Assembly: GCA_900467685.1 (NCBI GenBank)
Contig: UBQX01000024.1
Span: forward strand, 1-64,000
DNA length: 64,000 nt
From: Hyphomicrobiales bacterium
GTDB taxonomy: Bacteria; Pseudomonadota; Alphaproteobacteria; Rhizobiales; Rhizobiaceae
Direction of reading: 5' to 3'
Below the pieces are notes generated by a model. The model searched no databases. It was given only the letters and a program-made list of their open reading frames with translations, and was not told the origin of the DNA. A program made the position numbers and the translations under genes. Shown here one piece after another: positions 17,442 to 27,295 of this stretch. The stretch's first letter is position 1, and each line of letters begins with the position of its first letter.

Positions 17442-20400
17442 ATGACTGACGTCAACGGCGGCAACGCCGGAGATCAGGGCGATACTGCGCCGCATGAACC
17501 GGTTTCGGCGCCTGCCGTGCCGGCGCCGAAACGCGTGCGCCGCAGGAAGGGAGCCGTGCGCCGCGTGTTCGTGGCGGTGATGGAACTTGTGCTTCTCGTC
17601 GCGCTCATTGTTGGCGGCCTCTATTATGCGGTCGAGCGTGGTCTTTTCGATGATCTGCTGAAGCGTGAGGCCGTCGCGATCCTGACGCGCGCCGCCGGTG
17701 CGGAGAATTACACGGCCGATGTGGGGTCAGCCACCCTTCGTTTCAACGAGCTGGGGCAGCTGGTGATTGACGCCAAGGACGTTTCCGTCCGTCCCGTCGA
17801 GGGTCAGGGGGCGACGTTTCGGACAGGCCAGGTGAAGATCGCGCTCGAGACCGTTTCGCTGCTGGGCGGACGGTTGAGTGTCGCATCCGTTGCGGTTGAC
17901 GGGACCGGCATCAATTTCGGGGCTCTGCCGCATCAATCGGCGACGTCCGATGTCTTCCGCATCGACAGCGTTCCCCGTGTCGTGGATCACGTCTTTGCAG
18001 CTCTCGACGCCTTCGACAATGCGAGTGGCAAGACCGATATCCGCCGGCTGAAGCTGACCGGCATCAATTTCGAACTGCCTGCCCGGCAGATGCGCCAGGC
18101 GCAGATTGCCGTCAATCAGGTTCTGCTGGAGCGCAGGGAGGACGGCAATATCGCCATTTCGGGCGATTATGCGGTTGACGGATCTCGCGGCGCGCTGAGC
18201 GCCGTCACCCAGCGCGGGGACAATGGCATTGATAGCCTCACTTTCGATCTCGAACGCTTCAATGTCGGCCCGTTCCTGATGGAACGCAGCCGTGCCGGCG
18301 AGCCGGTCATCGGCCTTGCAGGCGCGTTGGCGCTCAAGATGGATCTGAAGCGCAAGACCGCAGATCAGCCCGCTGCGCTGAAGGTTGCCGCCAGTCTTGC
18401 CAACGGCGCCTTTTATGGAGAGGCCAAGGCCTCGCCCGTCACGAAGGGCGAAATCCTCGCGCATTACGATTTCGAGGCGCAGAAGATCGAGGTCGAGCCA
18501 TCGGTCTTCGAATTCGGCGAAACGCGGCTGCCTTTCACGGGCGGTTTCATTGATATGGACAGGCTGGACCGGCCGGAGAAGCAGGGGATCGCCATCGATC
18601 TGCTGATCGACCGCGGCCATGCGGCGCCCGCCAATCTCGGCGACCAGCCTGTCGATTTCGTCGGCAAGGCCTTCGGCATCTTTCGTCCGGACACGATGGA
18701 GCTTGTTGCGCCGGACATGGTGATCTCCTCGCAATCCGGCTTTATCGGCGGATCCGTGATGGTGAAGTTCGGTATTCCGAAGACCGAGGGGATGCAGAGC
18801 GATTCGCCGGAGGTCAGTCTCGGGCTGTTTACGCAGAACGTGGCGGCGAACACGATCCGCGCGCTCTGGCCGTTCTGGATGGCGCCGGACGGGCGCAACT
18901 GGGTTTATAACAACCTCTTTGGCGGGACGATCAGCAACGGGTCACTGGCCGTGTTCCTGCCGGCCGGGCGGCTTCCGTTTTATCCGGAAGATCATGTCAC
19001 GCTCGATGAAAGCGAGTTGAAGATCCGGTTCGACATCGACAATGCGCGGGTGAGCATCGCGGGCGACATCCCGCCGATGCGCGACACGCAGGCGCATTTC
19101 GAGATGATGGGCGACCGGATCCAGACGGCGATCAAAAAGGGCACGGCCTATTTTCCCTCCGGACGCACGATCGATGTGGCGGAGGGCAGCTTCAACGTCG
19201 ACCATGTGAGCGAAAACCCCGCTGTTGCCCGCACCGAGTTCAAGCTGTCCGGTGACACATCCGCGCTTCTGGAACTGACAACCTATCGACCGATCTCCTC
19301 GCTGCAGGACACCGGGTTCAAACCGGAGGATTTCTCTGGCCAGGCGACTGTCGCGCTCAAGGCTCGCTTTGCGCTGAAGGATGGGCCGAAGGTGCGTCCA
19401 CCGGAGTGGACGGCGGTTCTGAAGCTCTCGGATGTTGCCGTCAGCAAGCCGCTCGGCGGACACAAGATCAGCAACCTGAATGGCGAGATGAAGATCAATC
19501 CGCTGTCGGCCAAGCTGGAAGCGGACGCGAAAGTTGAGGGCGTTCCCCTGCATTTCAGCCTGGTGGAACCCTTGAGCAAGGCGAGCCGGCAGAAACGGCA
19601 GCGGGTGGTGACGGCCAATCTGGAAGCCAGGCAGCTGGAGAAGCTGGTGCCGGGCGTCTCCGATGTCGCGACCGGCCCGCTGACGCTGCGCACCGAGTTG
19701 CGCGACGACGGCTCGCAGGCGGTGTCGGCAGGGCTCGCCAAGGCAAAGATCGTCATTCCGTGGGCGGGATGGGAGAAGGGCGCCGGCGTTGCGGCTACGG
19801 TCGAGTTCGTGACCAAGAAGGACGGCGATCATTTCGTGATTTCGGACTTCGACTTTTCTGGTGACGGATTTGGCGCGAAGGGGAACCTGCAGACCGACGG
19901 GCAGGGCGTGGTCATGGCGGAGTTCTCCAAGGTCAAGCTCGCTCCCACGGACGATATCGCGGTGAAAATTCAGCGCAGCGGCGGACGCTATTCGATCACC
20001 GCCTCCGGCAAGTCTGCCGACGCGCGCGGACTTCTGACGCGGCTGAAATCGCCCGGTTCGACCGATGGGGGGAATATCGACTTCTCGGTCAATGCCAAGA
20101 TTTCCTCGATTATCGGCTTCAACAACGAGACTCTGAAGAATGTCGACGCGGCTTATTCGGTCAAGAATGGAAAACCGACCGCCGTCAAGCTGACGGCTGT
20201 GACCGGCAACGACCAGGCGGTCGTGGCCAAGCTGGCGCAGGATACCGGCATCGCCCGCTCGATCGACCTCACGGCCACGGATGCCGGCGCGCTGTCACGC
20301 TTCACCGGCATTTACACCAACATGCGCGGCGGACTTCTGAATGTGGGCATGCGCTATGTGGCTGACGGCGTATGGCGCGGCGTTCTTGATGTGCGCGATT

Positions 20401-20852
20401 TCCAGCTCGTGAATGAACAGCGCCTGCAGGAAATCGTTTCGACCCGTTCGGGCAAGGATGGCAAGAGCCTCAACGACGCCGTGAAGAAGAATATCGACGT
20501 CAGCAGCCAGAAGTTTTCCCGTGGCTATGGGCGCGTGTTTATCGATGGCGAGACGGTGCGGATTGAAAATGGCGTGGTGCGCGGCGAGCAGGTGGGCGCA
20601 ACCTTCCAAGGGGTCCTGCGGGACGGCAATGGGCAGATGAACATGACCGGCACCTTCATGCCGGCCTATGGCCTCAACCGCCTCTTCGCCGAACTGCCAA
20701 TCATCGGCCTCTTCCTCGGCAACGGCAAGGATCGGGGCCTGATCGGCATCACGTTCAGGCTTTCCGGCCCAACCGAGCAGCCGGGCCTGCAGATCAACCC
20801 GCTGTCACTGATCGCGCCGGGTGTATTCCGGAGCATTTTCCAGTTTCAGTGA
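17442..20852 (+). CDS. AsmA-like/YhdP-type inner-membrane protein (DUF3971)
   Basis: 1136 residues. After a basic N-terminus (KRVRRRKGAVRR) comes one membrane segment (VFVAVMELVLLVALIVGGLYY, about 45-66). A very long beta-rich periplasmic region follows, with repeated AsmA-type units such as LSVASVAVDGTGINF and LKLTGINFELPARQ. The end (MNMTGTFMPAYGLNRLFAELPIIG, in two parts) is the conserved AsmA C-terminal block. Members of this group bridge the envelope and take part in phospholipid transport to the outer membrane. ATG 17442 follows GGGAGGAG; GTG 17400 is an alternative. Confidence 0.85.
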   Translation: MTDVNGGNAGDQGDTAPHEPVSAPAVPAPKRVRRRKGAVRRVFVAVMELVLLVALIVGGLYYAVERGLFDDLLKREAVAILTRAAGAENYTADVGSATLRFNELGQLVIDAKDVSVRPVEGQGATFRTGQVKIALETVSLLGGRLSVASVAVDGTGINFGALPHQSATSDVFRIDSVPRVVDHVFAALDAFDNASGKTDIRRLKLTGINFELPARQMRQAQIAVNQVLLERREDGNIAISGDYAVDGSRGALSAVTQRGDNGIDSLTFDLERFNVGPFLMERSRAGEPVIGLAGALALKMDLKRKTADQPAALKVAASLANGAFYGEAKASPVTKGEILAHYDFEAQKIEVEPSVFEFGETRLPFTGGFIDMDRLDRPEKQGIAIDLLIDRGHAAPANLGDQPVDFVGKAFGIFRPDTMELVAPDMVISSQSGFIGGSVMVKFGIPKTEGMQSDSPEVSLGLFTQNVAANTIRALWPFWMAPDGRNWVYNNLFGGTISNGSLAVFLPAGRLPFYPEDHVTLDESELKIRFDIDNARVSIAGDIPPMRDTQAHFEMMGDRIQTAIKKGTAYFPSGRTIDVAEGSFNVDHVSENPAVARTEFKLSGDTSALLELTTYRPISSLQDTGFKPEDFSGQATVALKARFALKDGPKVRPPEWTAVLKLSDVAVSKPLGGHKISNLNGEMKINPLSAKLEADAKVEGVPLHFSLVEPLSKASRQKRQRVVTANLEARQLEKLVPGVSDVATGPLTLRTELRDDGSQAVSAGLAKAKIVIPWAGWEKGAGVAATVEFVTKKDGDHFVISDFDFSGDGFGAKGNLQTDGQGVVMAEFSKVKLAPTDDIAVKIQRSGGRYSITASGKSADARGLLTRLKSPGSTDGGNIDFSVNAKISSIIGFNNETLKNVDAAYSVKNGKPTAVKLTAVTGNDQAVVAKLAQDTGIARSIDLTATDAGALSRFTGIYTNMRGGLLNVGMRYVADGVWRGVLDVRDFQLVNEQRLQEIVSTRSGKDGKSLNDAVKKNIDVSSQKFSRGYGRVFIDGETVRIENGVVRGEQVGATFQGVLRDGNGQMNMTGTFMPAYGLNRLFAELPIIGLFLGNGKDRGLIGITFRLSGPTEQPGLQINPLSLIAPGVFRSIFQFQ

Positions 20853-20923
20853 GATTGGCTCGATGCCAGCGTATGTTCGCGATGTTGGCTGAGAATGCGC
20901 GATGCAGGGCTGCACACTCTTTC

Positions 20924-21077
20924 GTCATCCTCGCCCCTGTGGCGAGGATCTGCTGACGTGGCTCCAACTGCTCCGTGAGTGGCTCTTGTGTCGCCGGTGC
21001 TGCACGCTCCAAAGTCCGGCTGAACCCTACTGCTCGTGTCCTCTTCCGTAGATCCTCGCCACAGGGGCGAGGATGAC
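20924..21077. repeat. 154-bp element with perfect 27-bp inverted ends
   Basis: Left arm 20924-20950 (GTCATCCTCGCCCCTGTGGC...) is the exact reverse complement of 21051-21077. The arms are 100 bp apart and each is itself a small hairpin (CCTCGCC-CCTGT-GGCGAGG). The interior has no reading frame of note. It fills the gap between two convergent genes and looks like a non-coding repeat (RIME- or MITE-like). Confidence 0.7.
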
Positions 21078-21108
21078 GTCGGAGGGGAGGCTTACATCTG
21101 ACAGATGG

Positions 21109-22362
21109 TCACGCCGGGCGCACCAGAACGTGCTTCTTCTTGCCCATCGAGACCTTGATGACGCCATCGGCGGTGATCTCGTTGGTGCCGATCAGCTTGC
21201 GCTCGTCGGAGATGGCCTTGTCGTTGATGCGGATCGCGCCGCCCTGGACGTGGCGGCGGGCTTCGCCGTTGGAGGCGGCAAAGCCGGCCTTGACGAGGAG
21301 CGCGAGCAGTCCGATGCCGGCGTCGAGTTCGGACTTGGCGATTTCGACAGACGGCAGGTTTTCGGCCAGCGCGCCTTCCTCGAAGGTCTTGCGGGCGGTC
21401 TCGGCGGCCTCTTCCGCATTGGCGCGGCCATGCAGCATGGCAGTCACTTCGGTCGCGAGTATCTTCTTGACCTCGTTGATCTCCGAGCCGGCGAGCTTCG
21501 AAAGGCGATCGATTTCAGCCATCGGCAGCGTCGTGTAAAGCTTGAGGAAGCGCGGCACATCGGCGTCTTCCGTGTTGCGCCAGTACTGCCAGAAATCGTA
21601 GGCCGAAAGCATGGCCGGGTTCAGCCAGACAGCGCCCGTCGCGGACTTGCCCATCTTGGCGCCCGACGACGTCGTCAGCAGCGGCGAGGTCAGCGCGTAA
21701 AGCTGCGGCGTCCCCATGCGGTGACCGAGGTCGATGCCGTTGACGATATTGCCCCACTGGTCCGAGCCGCCCATCTGCAACCGGCAGCCGTAGCGCTGCG
21801 ACAGTTCCACGAAGTCGTAGGCCTGCAGGATCATGTAGTTGAATTCGAGGAAGGACAGCGACTGTTCGCGGTCGAGACGCGTTTTGACGCTGTCGAAGGA
21901 AAGCATGCGGTTGACCGAGAAATGCTTGCCGACATCGCGCAGGAATTCGAGGTAGTTCAGCGAACGGAGCCATTCGGCGTTGTTGATCATCAACGCGTCC
22001 TTGGGGCCATCGCCATAGGTCAGGTAATTGGAGAAGACCTGCTTGATCGAGGCGATGTTGCTTTCGATCGTGTCGACCGTCATCAGCTGGCGGGCTTCTT
22101 CCTTGAAGGACGGATCGCCCACCATCCCGGTGCCGCCGCCCATCAGCGAGATCGGCCGGTGGCCGGTCTGCTGGAACCAGTGCAGCATCATGATCTGGAT
22201 CAGCGAGCCGGCATGCAGCGACGGCGCTGTCGGGTCGTAACCGATATAGGCCGTCACGGTTTCCTTGGCGAGCAGGTCATCGAGGCCGCTTTCGTCGGAG
22301 ACCTGATGAATGAAGCCGCGCTCGGAGAGCGTGCGAAGGAAATCGGACTTGAAACCGGACAT
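21109..22362 (-). CDS. tyrS: tyrosyl-tRNA synthetase
   Basis: 417 residues. Class I signature motifs: the HIGH-like element [10 protein letters not shown], the tyrosine-pocket region [12 protein letters not shown] and GGSDQWGNI, and the KMSKS-like [10 protein letters not shown]. The C-terminus (about 350-415) is an S4 RNA-binding domain ([21 protein letters not shown]). It charges tRNA-Tyr in the cytoplasm. ATG 22362 (MSGFKSDF) was chosen over the longer frame; GAGAG precedes it. It is divergent from anmK. Confidence 0.96.
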   Translation of the reverse strand: MSGFKSDFLRTLSERGFIHQVSDESGLDDLLAKETVTAYIGYDPTAPSLHAGSLIQIMMLHWFQQTGHRPISLMGGGTGMVGDPSFKEEARQLMTVDTIESNIASIKQVFSNYLTYGDGPKDALMINNAEWLRSLNYLEFLRDVGKHFSVNRMLSFDSVKTRLDREQSLSFLEFNYMILQAYDFVELSQRYGCRLQMGGSDQWGNIVNGIDLGHRMGTPQLYALTSPLLTTSSGAKMGKSATGAVWLNPAMLSAYDFWQYWRNTEDADVPRFLKLYTTLPMAEIDRLSKLAGSEINEVKKILATEVTAMLHGRANAEEAAETARKTFEEGALAENLPSVEIAKSELDAGIGLLALLVKAGFAASNGEARRHVQGGAIRINDKAISDERKLIGTNEITADGVIKVSMGKKKHVLVRPA

Positions 22363-22481
22363 GGACGTAATCTCTCTGCACTCTTGCCAGTAGACGTATT
22401 GTGGGCGCGCCTTTAGCACTGTTTTCAGGCGATTGCACCCGATTCCGTCTTGAATGCGATCTTTCGGCGAGGAGTTTATGC

Positions 22482-23618
22482 ATGCTTGAGACCATGACCG
22501 CGATCGGTTTGATGAGCGGAACCTCGATGGACGGGATCGACGTGGCGGTGGTCGAGACGGATGGGGAGGATTTCGTCAAGCGCGGGCCGGCGATGGAGTT
22601 TTCCTATGCGCCGGAGTTCCGCCGGCGTCTGGCGGCCTCGCTGGAGGATGCCAGGGCGATCACGGAGCGCAGCGAGCGGCCCGGCAGCCTTTCCGCGATC
22701 GAGCGCGAGATTACCGATCTGCATGCGGATGCGGTGAAGCGGTTTCTGGCGGCGAACTGGCTGAAGGCCGAGGATATCGGCGTTGTCGGCTTTCACGGCC
22801 AGACGGTGATCCACCGGCCGGATCAGGGCTACACCGTCCAGATTGGCGACGGTCTTTCGCTGGCTAAGCAAATCGGCATTCCCGTGGTTTACGACATGCG
22901 GGCGAACGACATGGCGCATGGCGGGCAGGGTGCGCCGCTGGTGCCCGCTTATCACGCGGCACTCGCGCGCGGGCTCTACTGGGATCAGTTTCCGGTCGTC
23001 TTCGTGAATATTGGCGGGATTTCGAACCTCACCTATATCGGCGCTGATGGTGAGATCGTCGCCTTCGACAGCGGGCCAGGCAATACGCTGATCGACCAAT
23101 GGGTGGAAGCGGAAGCGGGGATCCCCTATGACGCCGGCGGGTCGATTGCCTCGGAGGGCGTGGTGAATTCGGTGCTTGCCGAGCGCTATCTGTCTCACGC
23201 CTTCTTTACCGACGAAACGCGCCGCTCGCTCGACCGTAATGATTTTCGTCCGCCGGAAAGCCATGAGGTCGGTCTGCATGATGGCGCGCGGACGCTCGCC
23301 CATGTCAGCGCCGCCGCCATCCTGAAATCGGCGCGTCACCTGCCCGTGCGGCCGCGCACCTATATCATCTGCGGTGGCGGTCGGTTGAACCGCGCCATTG
23401 TCGGGGACCTCGATCGCATGGCTGGCGAGGAAGGGGCGAAGGTGGTGATTGCCGAGGACCTAGGCTTCAACGGCGCGGGCATGGAGGCGGAGGCCTGGGC
23501 CTATCTGGCCGTGCGCTCGCTGAAAGATCTGCCGCTTACCTATCCGGGGACGACGGGGGTGAAGATGCCGGTTTCGGGCGGTGTGCTGGTGATGCCGGAG
23601 GCAGACCCGGCTTCCTGA
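22482..23618 (+). CDS. anmK: anhydro-N-acetylmuramic acid kinase
   Basis: 378 residues of the ASKHA kinase fold. The N-terminal phosphate loop is [35 protein letters not shown] and [12 protein letters not shown] follow, all typical of AnmK. The enzyme phosphorylates and opens 1,6-anhydro-MurNAc to give MurNAc-6-phosphate during cell-wall recycling. ATG 22482 has GGCGAGGAG upstream. The divergent tyrS-anmK arrangement is common in rhizobia. Complete and ordinary in length. Confidence 0.96.
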   Translation: MLETMTAIGLMSGTSMDGIDVAVVETDGEDFVKRGPAMEFSYAPEFRRRLAASLEDARAITERSERPGSLSAIEREITDLHADAVKRFLAANWLKAEDIGVVGFHGQTVIHRPDQGYTVQIGDGLSLAKQIGIPVVYDMRANDMAHGGQGAPLVPAYHAALARGLYWDQFPVVFVNIGGISNLTYIGADGEIVAFDSGPGNTLIDQWVEAEAGIPYDAGGSIASEGVVNSVLAERYLSHAFFTDETRRSLDRNDFRPPESHEVGLHDGARTLAHVSAAAILKSARHLPVRPRTYIICGGGRLNRAIVGDLDRMAGEEGAKVVIAEDLGFNGAGMEAEAWAYLAVRSLKDLPLTYPGTTGVKMPVSGGVLVMPEADPAS

Positions 23619-23669
23619 ATTGGGCTGCGGGTTGCCGGCGGAGCGGTAGACTGGAGACATACGTCCGTT

Positions 23670-24521
23670 TCAGCGTTCCACCGATTTCGCGAACCGCTCG
23701 CCATCCTTCAGCCCAATCTCGTAGGCGCGGCGCAGGCCGTTCGGATCGCGGATGGTGAAGTTGTTGACCGTGACCGGCTCGGACGGGCTGATGACCGTGC
23801 GGTTTGGCGTCGAGGGCGGCACCCGGCCGTGGCGGGTGGTCAACAGCAGCGTGCGACCGCCTTCCTCTTCCGTCTGTTCCAGCATCAGGAGTGGCGGATT
23901 GTCGACCAGTCCGCCATCAAGGCAAGGCCGGCCATGGATGCGGCCAACACGCATAAAGGGCGGCACCGAACCCGTGGCAAGAATGCCATTGATCAGATCG
24001 CGCGCGCACTGCATCTCGTGCGTCGAAATCCACGCAGGCGAGAGGCCCAGATAGCGCCCGGCCTTGGAATAGGCCCCGCCGGTGATGCGCTTTTCGAGCT
24101 GATAGGCGGCGATGGAGCCGAGCGCGGCAATCGCCGAGGGCATCAGCGGCGGCGGACGCGAGACCTGCATGAAGACAGGCGGCTGGGCTTTGAGGGTCTC
24201 CAGATCGCTATCCTTAAAGATAGTCGCCAGAAAATCCTCGAACAGACCTCCGACGACGAAGGGCGAGCGGCCGAAGACGAGGTTCTTCCAGACGACGTCG
24301 GGACGCCCTTCCTCGGCGAACGCAATCGCCGCCTCGCGCACCTGCCGAGCCTTGCCGGCGAGGTTCATGGCGCAGTGATAGGCGCCGGCCGAGACGGTGA
24401 CATAATATTGCGGGCGCTGCGGATGGAGCCCGGCAAAGGCTTCCCAGAAACCGGACTGCCAGTAACAACGATTACCGCCGCCGGCAAAACCGATGGCATC
24501 GAAACGGATGGATGAGGACAT
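23670..24521 (-). CDS. patatin-like phospholipase family protein
   Basis: 283 residues. The patatin elements are visible in order: glycine-rich oxyanion loop GFAGGGNR (residues 12-19), the nucleophile region TVSAGAYH (a Ser in an xSxG-like elbow), and the catalytic aspartate in CLDGGLVDNPP. These enzymes are serine acyl hydrolases acting on phospholipids or other acyl esters. There is no signal peptide, so it is likely cytoplasmic. The substrate is unknown. It is convergent with anmK. Confidence 0.8.
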   Translation of the reverse strand: MSSSIRFDAIGFAGGGNRCYWQSGFWEAFAGLHPQRPQYYVTVSAGAYHCAMNLAGKARQVREAAIAFAEEGRPDVVWKNLVFGRSPFVVGGLFEDFLATIFKDSDLETLKAQPPVFMQVSRPPPLMPSAIAALGSIAAYQLEKRITGGAYSKAGRYLGLSPAWISTHEMQCARDLINGILATGSVPPFMRVGRIHGRPCLDGGLVDNPPLLMLEQTEEEGGRTLLLTTRHGRVPPSTPNRTVISPSEPVTVNNFTIRDPNGLRRAYEIGLKDGERFAKSVER

Positions 24522-24608
24522 GGTGTCTGTCGCTGGATTGACGGAGACGTAAGGGGAAGGTCAATCAGAGCAAGCGGGGTCGGGTTTGTCAATGTGGGTG
24601 GGGAGACG

Positions 24609-24815
24609 TTATGTGCGAAGAAGCGCGAGGGCTTCTTCCCTAAGGCCTCGACCTTTTTCCTGCATTTCGCGGAACAACAGATACGCGTCGTATTCGGCAG
24701 CCATATGGCTGGTGGCTTCCTCAAGCAGGACGCTCACGTCTACCCCCTTCAGGATCGCGATGGCCTTCAGCTTTTCCTCAACGTCCGGAGATACTTTCAC
24801 GGTGATGGCATTCAT
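24609..24815 (-). CDS. ribbon-helix-helix antitoxin of a PIN toxin pair
   Basis: 68 residues. It begins ITVKVSPDVEEKLKAIAILKG, a typical ribbon-helix-helix DNA-binding start (beta strand then helix), and ends with a charged helical tail that should bind the toxin. Its ATG overlaps the PIN gene stop (ATGA, 24812-24815), so the two are translationally coupled. The order is toxin first and antitoxin second, the reverse of most type II modules. Confidence 0.75.
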   Translation of the reverse strand: MNAITVKVSPDVEEKLKAIAILKGVDVSVLLEEATSHMAAEYDAYLLFREMQEKGRGLREEALALLRT

Positions 24816-25234
24816 GGTTTCACGAACTCCAAAAAATCTCTTGCGTTGAGGATCTTGACCTGTGGGAATTTGAGATCCTGGAACGCGAAGTCCCGCAAGT
24901 TTTCAGTCACTATGATAGGCGCGTTGGATGAGATTGCCAATTCAATAAGATGGTTGTCGGCTTCGTCTCGCAAATTCGGCCGCCATTTGAAGTGAACCTC
25001 TCTCCACTCGCAAACGGAAGAAAAAGCCAGCAAGAGCTTTCGGCGCTGTTCGTAGTTAAATCGTGCGTTCTTGAAGATGGCTTCTCTGCCGATCAGGTCG
25101 GTATATTCGAGTAGCAGCGTTGAACTGAGTTGTGGAGCCCACCGTTCCTGGATGCACGCCTCGATGACCTGCGAGGCCGGGCCGCGGCCGATACAAGCGC
25201 CGACGAAGACGTTTGTATCGACCACGATCCTCAT
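24812..25234 (-). CDS. PIN-domain toxin (putative toxin-antitoxin PIN family)
   Basis: 140 residues. It starts MRIVVDTNVFVGA, the PIN metal-binding aspartate motif. Further acidic positions are LLLEYTDLI (around 43) and DEADNHLIELA (around 92), followed by IIVTENLRDF. PIN proteins are Mg-dependent ribonucleases, often cutting tRNA or mRNA. It overlaps the downstream antitoxin by 4 bp and is 4 bp from the alpha/beta hydrolase stop upstream, so read-through from that gene is possible. Confidence 0.8.
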   Translation of the reverse strand: MRIVVDTNVFVGACIGRGPASQVIEACIQERWAPQLSSTLLLEYTDLIGREAIFKNARFNYEQRRKLLLAFSSVCEWREVHFKWRPNLRDEADNHLIELAISSNAPIIVTENLRDFAFQDLKFPQVKILNARDFLEFVKP

Positions 25235-25238
25235 CGTA

Positions 25239-25916
25239 TCACCTGATCCGCTTGGCGGCGGGTTCCGGGACCAGATCGCCGGCGAGGCGGCGGTCGAGGT
25301 AGTCCTCGCATTCGGCCATCAGCGGTTCCATCTGGTTGGAGAAGAAGTGGTTCGCGCCGGGGATGGTCTTGTGGGTGATGAGGATGCCCTTCTGGGCTTT
25401 CAGCTTTTCCACCAGACCGTTGACGTCCTTTTCCGGGGCCACGCGGTCGGCGTCGCCGGAGACGATCAGGCCGGAGGACGGGCAGGGGGCGAGGAAGGAG
25501 AAGTCATAGATATTCGGCTGCGGAGCGACCGAGATGAAGCCTTCGATCTCCGGGCGGCGCATGAGGAGCTGCATGCCGATCCAGGCCCCGAAGGAATAGC
25601 CCGCGACCCAGCAGTTCTTCGAATCGGTGTGCATGGACTGCACCCAGTCGAGCGCGGAGGCCGCATCCGACAGTTCGCCAGCGCCATGGTCGAATTCGCC
25701 CTGGCTGCGCCCGATGCCGCGGAAATTGAAGCGAAGCGTCGTGAAACCGCGCTTCTGGAACATGTAGAAGAGCTGGTAGACGATCTGGTTGTTCATCGTG
25801 CCGCCGAACTGCGGATGCGGATGCAGGATGATGGCGATCGGGGCGTTCTTTTCCTTGGACGGCTGGTAGCGACCCTCAAGACGGCCGGCCGGGCCATTGA
25901 AAATGATTTCGGGCAT
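25239..25916 (-). CDS. alpha/beta hydrolase
   Basis: 225 residues. It shows the nucleophile elbow GYSFGAW (Ser about 105), oxyanion region HPHPQFGGTMNN, RGIGRSQGEFDHG, an aspartate in SGDADRVAP, and the catalytic histidine in PGANHFF. This is the dienelactone-hydrolase-like family often annotated as a conserved hydrolase of unknown substrate. CCGGAGAAATT precedes the ATG. It is divergent from the Fe-S assembly operon, sharing the 25917-26128 region. Confidence 0.85.
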   Translation of the reverse strand: MPEIIFNGPAGRLEGRYQPSKEKNAPIAIILHPHPQFGGTMNNQIVYQLFYMFQKRGFTTLRFNFRGIGRSQGEFDHGAGELSDAASALDWVQSMHTDSKNCWVAGYSFGAWIGMQLLMRRPEIEGFISVAPQPNIYDFSFLAPCPSSGLIVSGDADRVAPEKDVNGLVEKLKAQKGILITHKTIPGANHFFSNQMEPLMAECEDYLDRRLAGDLVPEPAAKRIR

Positions 25917-25968
25917 AATTTCTCCGGTCTGTTACCGGTTCAAAACCGCGAAAAGGACGTGTTAGTAC

Positions 25969-26017
25969 TTGACGAAACAAGTCAGCTTTTCTAAACCTAG
26001 TTTAGAACCATTCGAAA
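25969..26017 (+). promoter_or_regulatory. suf operon promoter with Irr-box-like palindrome
   Basis: TTGACG (25969-25974), 17 nt, then TAAACC (25992-25997) make a candidate promoter. Overlapping the -10 is a perfect palindrome TTCTAAAC-CTA-GTTTAGAA (25989-26007). Directly following, TTTAGAA-CCA-TTCGAAA (26001-26017) differs by one base from the Irr control element TTTAGAA-N3-TTCTAAA. Iron-responsive control is inferred. Confidence 0.5.
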
Positions 26018-26128
26018 AAGCCGGGCGAGCGCCCGCTTTCCTGATGGGCATGTCTCTTACGGCATGCGATGCTGAAATTTCAAGAAAAATGCGCCACGCC
26101 GTGAGGCTGGTGTAAGTCACGGCAAGCA

Positions 26129-27295
26129 ATGGCTGGAAAGCGAACATATCTGGACTGGAACGCCACCGCGCCGCTTCTTGACGAAGCGCGCGACGCGATG
26201 CTGTCCGCACTGGCGCTTCCGGGCAATGCGTCCTCGGTTCATGTCGAAGGCCGTGCGGCGCGGGCCGTGATCGACCGGGCGCGGGACAAAGTGGCGGCGC
26301 TTGTTGGCGCGAAGCCGGCGAATGTCGTCTTCACCTCGGGCGCGACGGAAGCGGCCAATCTGGTGCTGACGCCGGATTTCCGCATGGGACGTTCGGCGCT
26401 GAAGGTTTCAAAATCGTATGTTTCGTCTATCGAACATCCGGCGCTACGTGAAGGCGGGCGGTTTGCAAAAGACGGTGTCGTCGAAATTCCGGTGACGGCG
26501 GCGGGTATTGTCGATCTCGATGCATTGGCTGCGCTGCTTGCCACGCATGATATGGCGGCCGGTTTGCCGCTGGTCGCTGTCATGCTCGCCAATAACGAGA
26601 CGGGCATCATTCAGCCGGTGGCGGAGGTCGCGGCGCTGGTGCGCAAGGCCGGTGGCATTTTTGTTTGCGATGCCGTCCAGGCGGCGGGGCGCGTCCGGGT
26701 GTCGATTGACGAGATCGGCGCGGATTTCCTGATCCTCTCCGCCCACAAGATCGGCGGACCGAAGGGTGCGGGCGCGCTTGTGTCGCGTGGTGAAGCCATG
26801 ATGCCGGCGCCGTTGCTGCGTGGTGGCGGGCATGAGAAGGGTCATCGCGCGGGCACCGAGAATATCGCGGCGATTGCCGGCTTTGGTGCGGCGGCGGAAT
26901 ATCAGGGCCAAAACCTTGAAGCGGGGCCCCAGAGCCTCCAGCTTAGGAGAGACCGGCTGGAAAGCGCGATGCGGCGCATTTGCCCCGACATCGTCATCCA
27001 TGGCGCGGATGGCCCTAGACTGCCCAATACATCGTTCTTTTCCGTGCCGGGGTTGAAATCCGAGACCGGGCAGATTGCGTTCGATCTCGAAGGTGTCGCG
27101 CTCTCGGCCGGTTCTGCCTGTTCGTCGGGCAAGGTCGGCGAAAGCCATGTGCTCGCCGCGATGGGCTTCGACCCGAAGCTCGGCGCGCTGCGCGCCTCCA
27201 TCGGTCCGGGCACGACGGATGAAGATATAGACCACGCCATTGCCGCCTTTGAACGGCTTCTGGCGCGGCTCAATCGGCAGGGTGCTGCCGCTTGA
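26129..27295 (+). CDS. cysteine desulfurase (NifS/IscS-like), first gene of the suf cluster
   Basis: 388 residues. The PLP lysine is in LSAHKIGGPKG (about 205). The active-site cysteine is in SAGSACSSGKVGESHV (about 330), on the long flexible loop of group I desulfurases. YLDWNATAPL and VFTSGATEAANLVL are standard start motifs. It supplies sulfur from cysteine. The cluster also contains SufS at 31003, so there are two desulfurases of different groups. In many relatives an IscR-type regulator lies nearby; none is present between here and sufB. Confidence 0.9.
   Translation: MAGKRTYLDWNATAPLLDEARDAMLSALALPGNASSVHVEGRAARAVIDRARDKVAALVGAKPANVVFTSGATEAANLVLTPDFRMGRSALKVSKSYVSSIEHPALREGGRFAKDGVVEIPVTAAGIVDLDALAALLATHDMAAGLPLVAVMLANNETGIIQPVAEVAALVRKAGGIFVCDAVQAAGRVRVSIDEIGADFLILSAHKIGGPKGAGALVSRGEAMMPAPLLRGGGHEKGHRAGTENIAAIAGFGAAAEYQGQNLEAGPQSLQLRRDRLESAMRRICPDIVIHGADGPRLPNTSFFSVPGLKSETGQIAFDLEGVALSAGSACSSGKVGESHVLAAMGFDPKLGALRASIGPGTTDEDIDHAIAAFERLLARLNRQGAAA

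Noticed and set aside
24594-25994. Plus-strand frames opposite the PIN/RHH/hydrolase genes
   Set aside because: They are antisense to well-supported genes and lack motifs.
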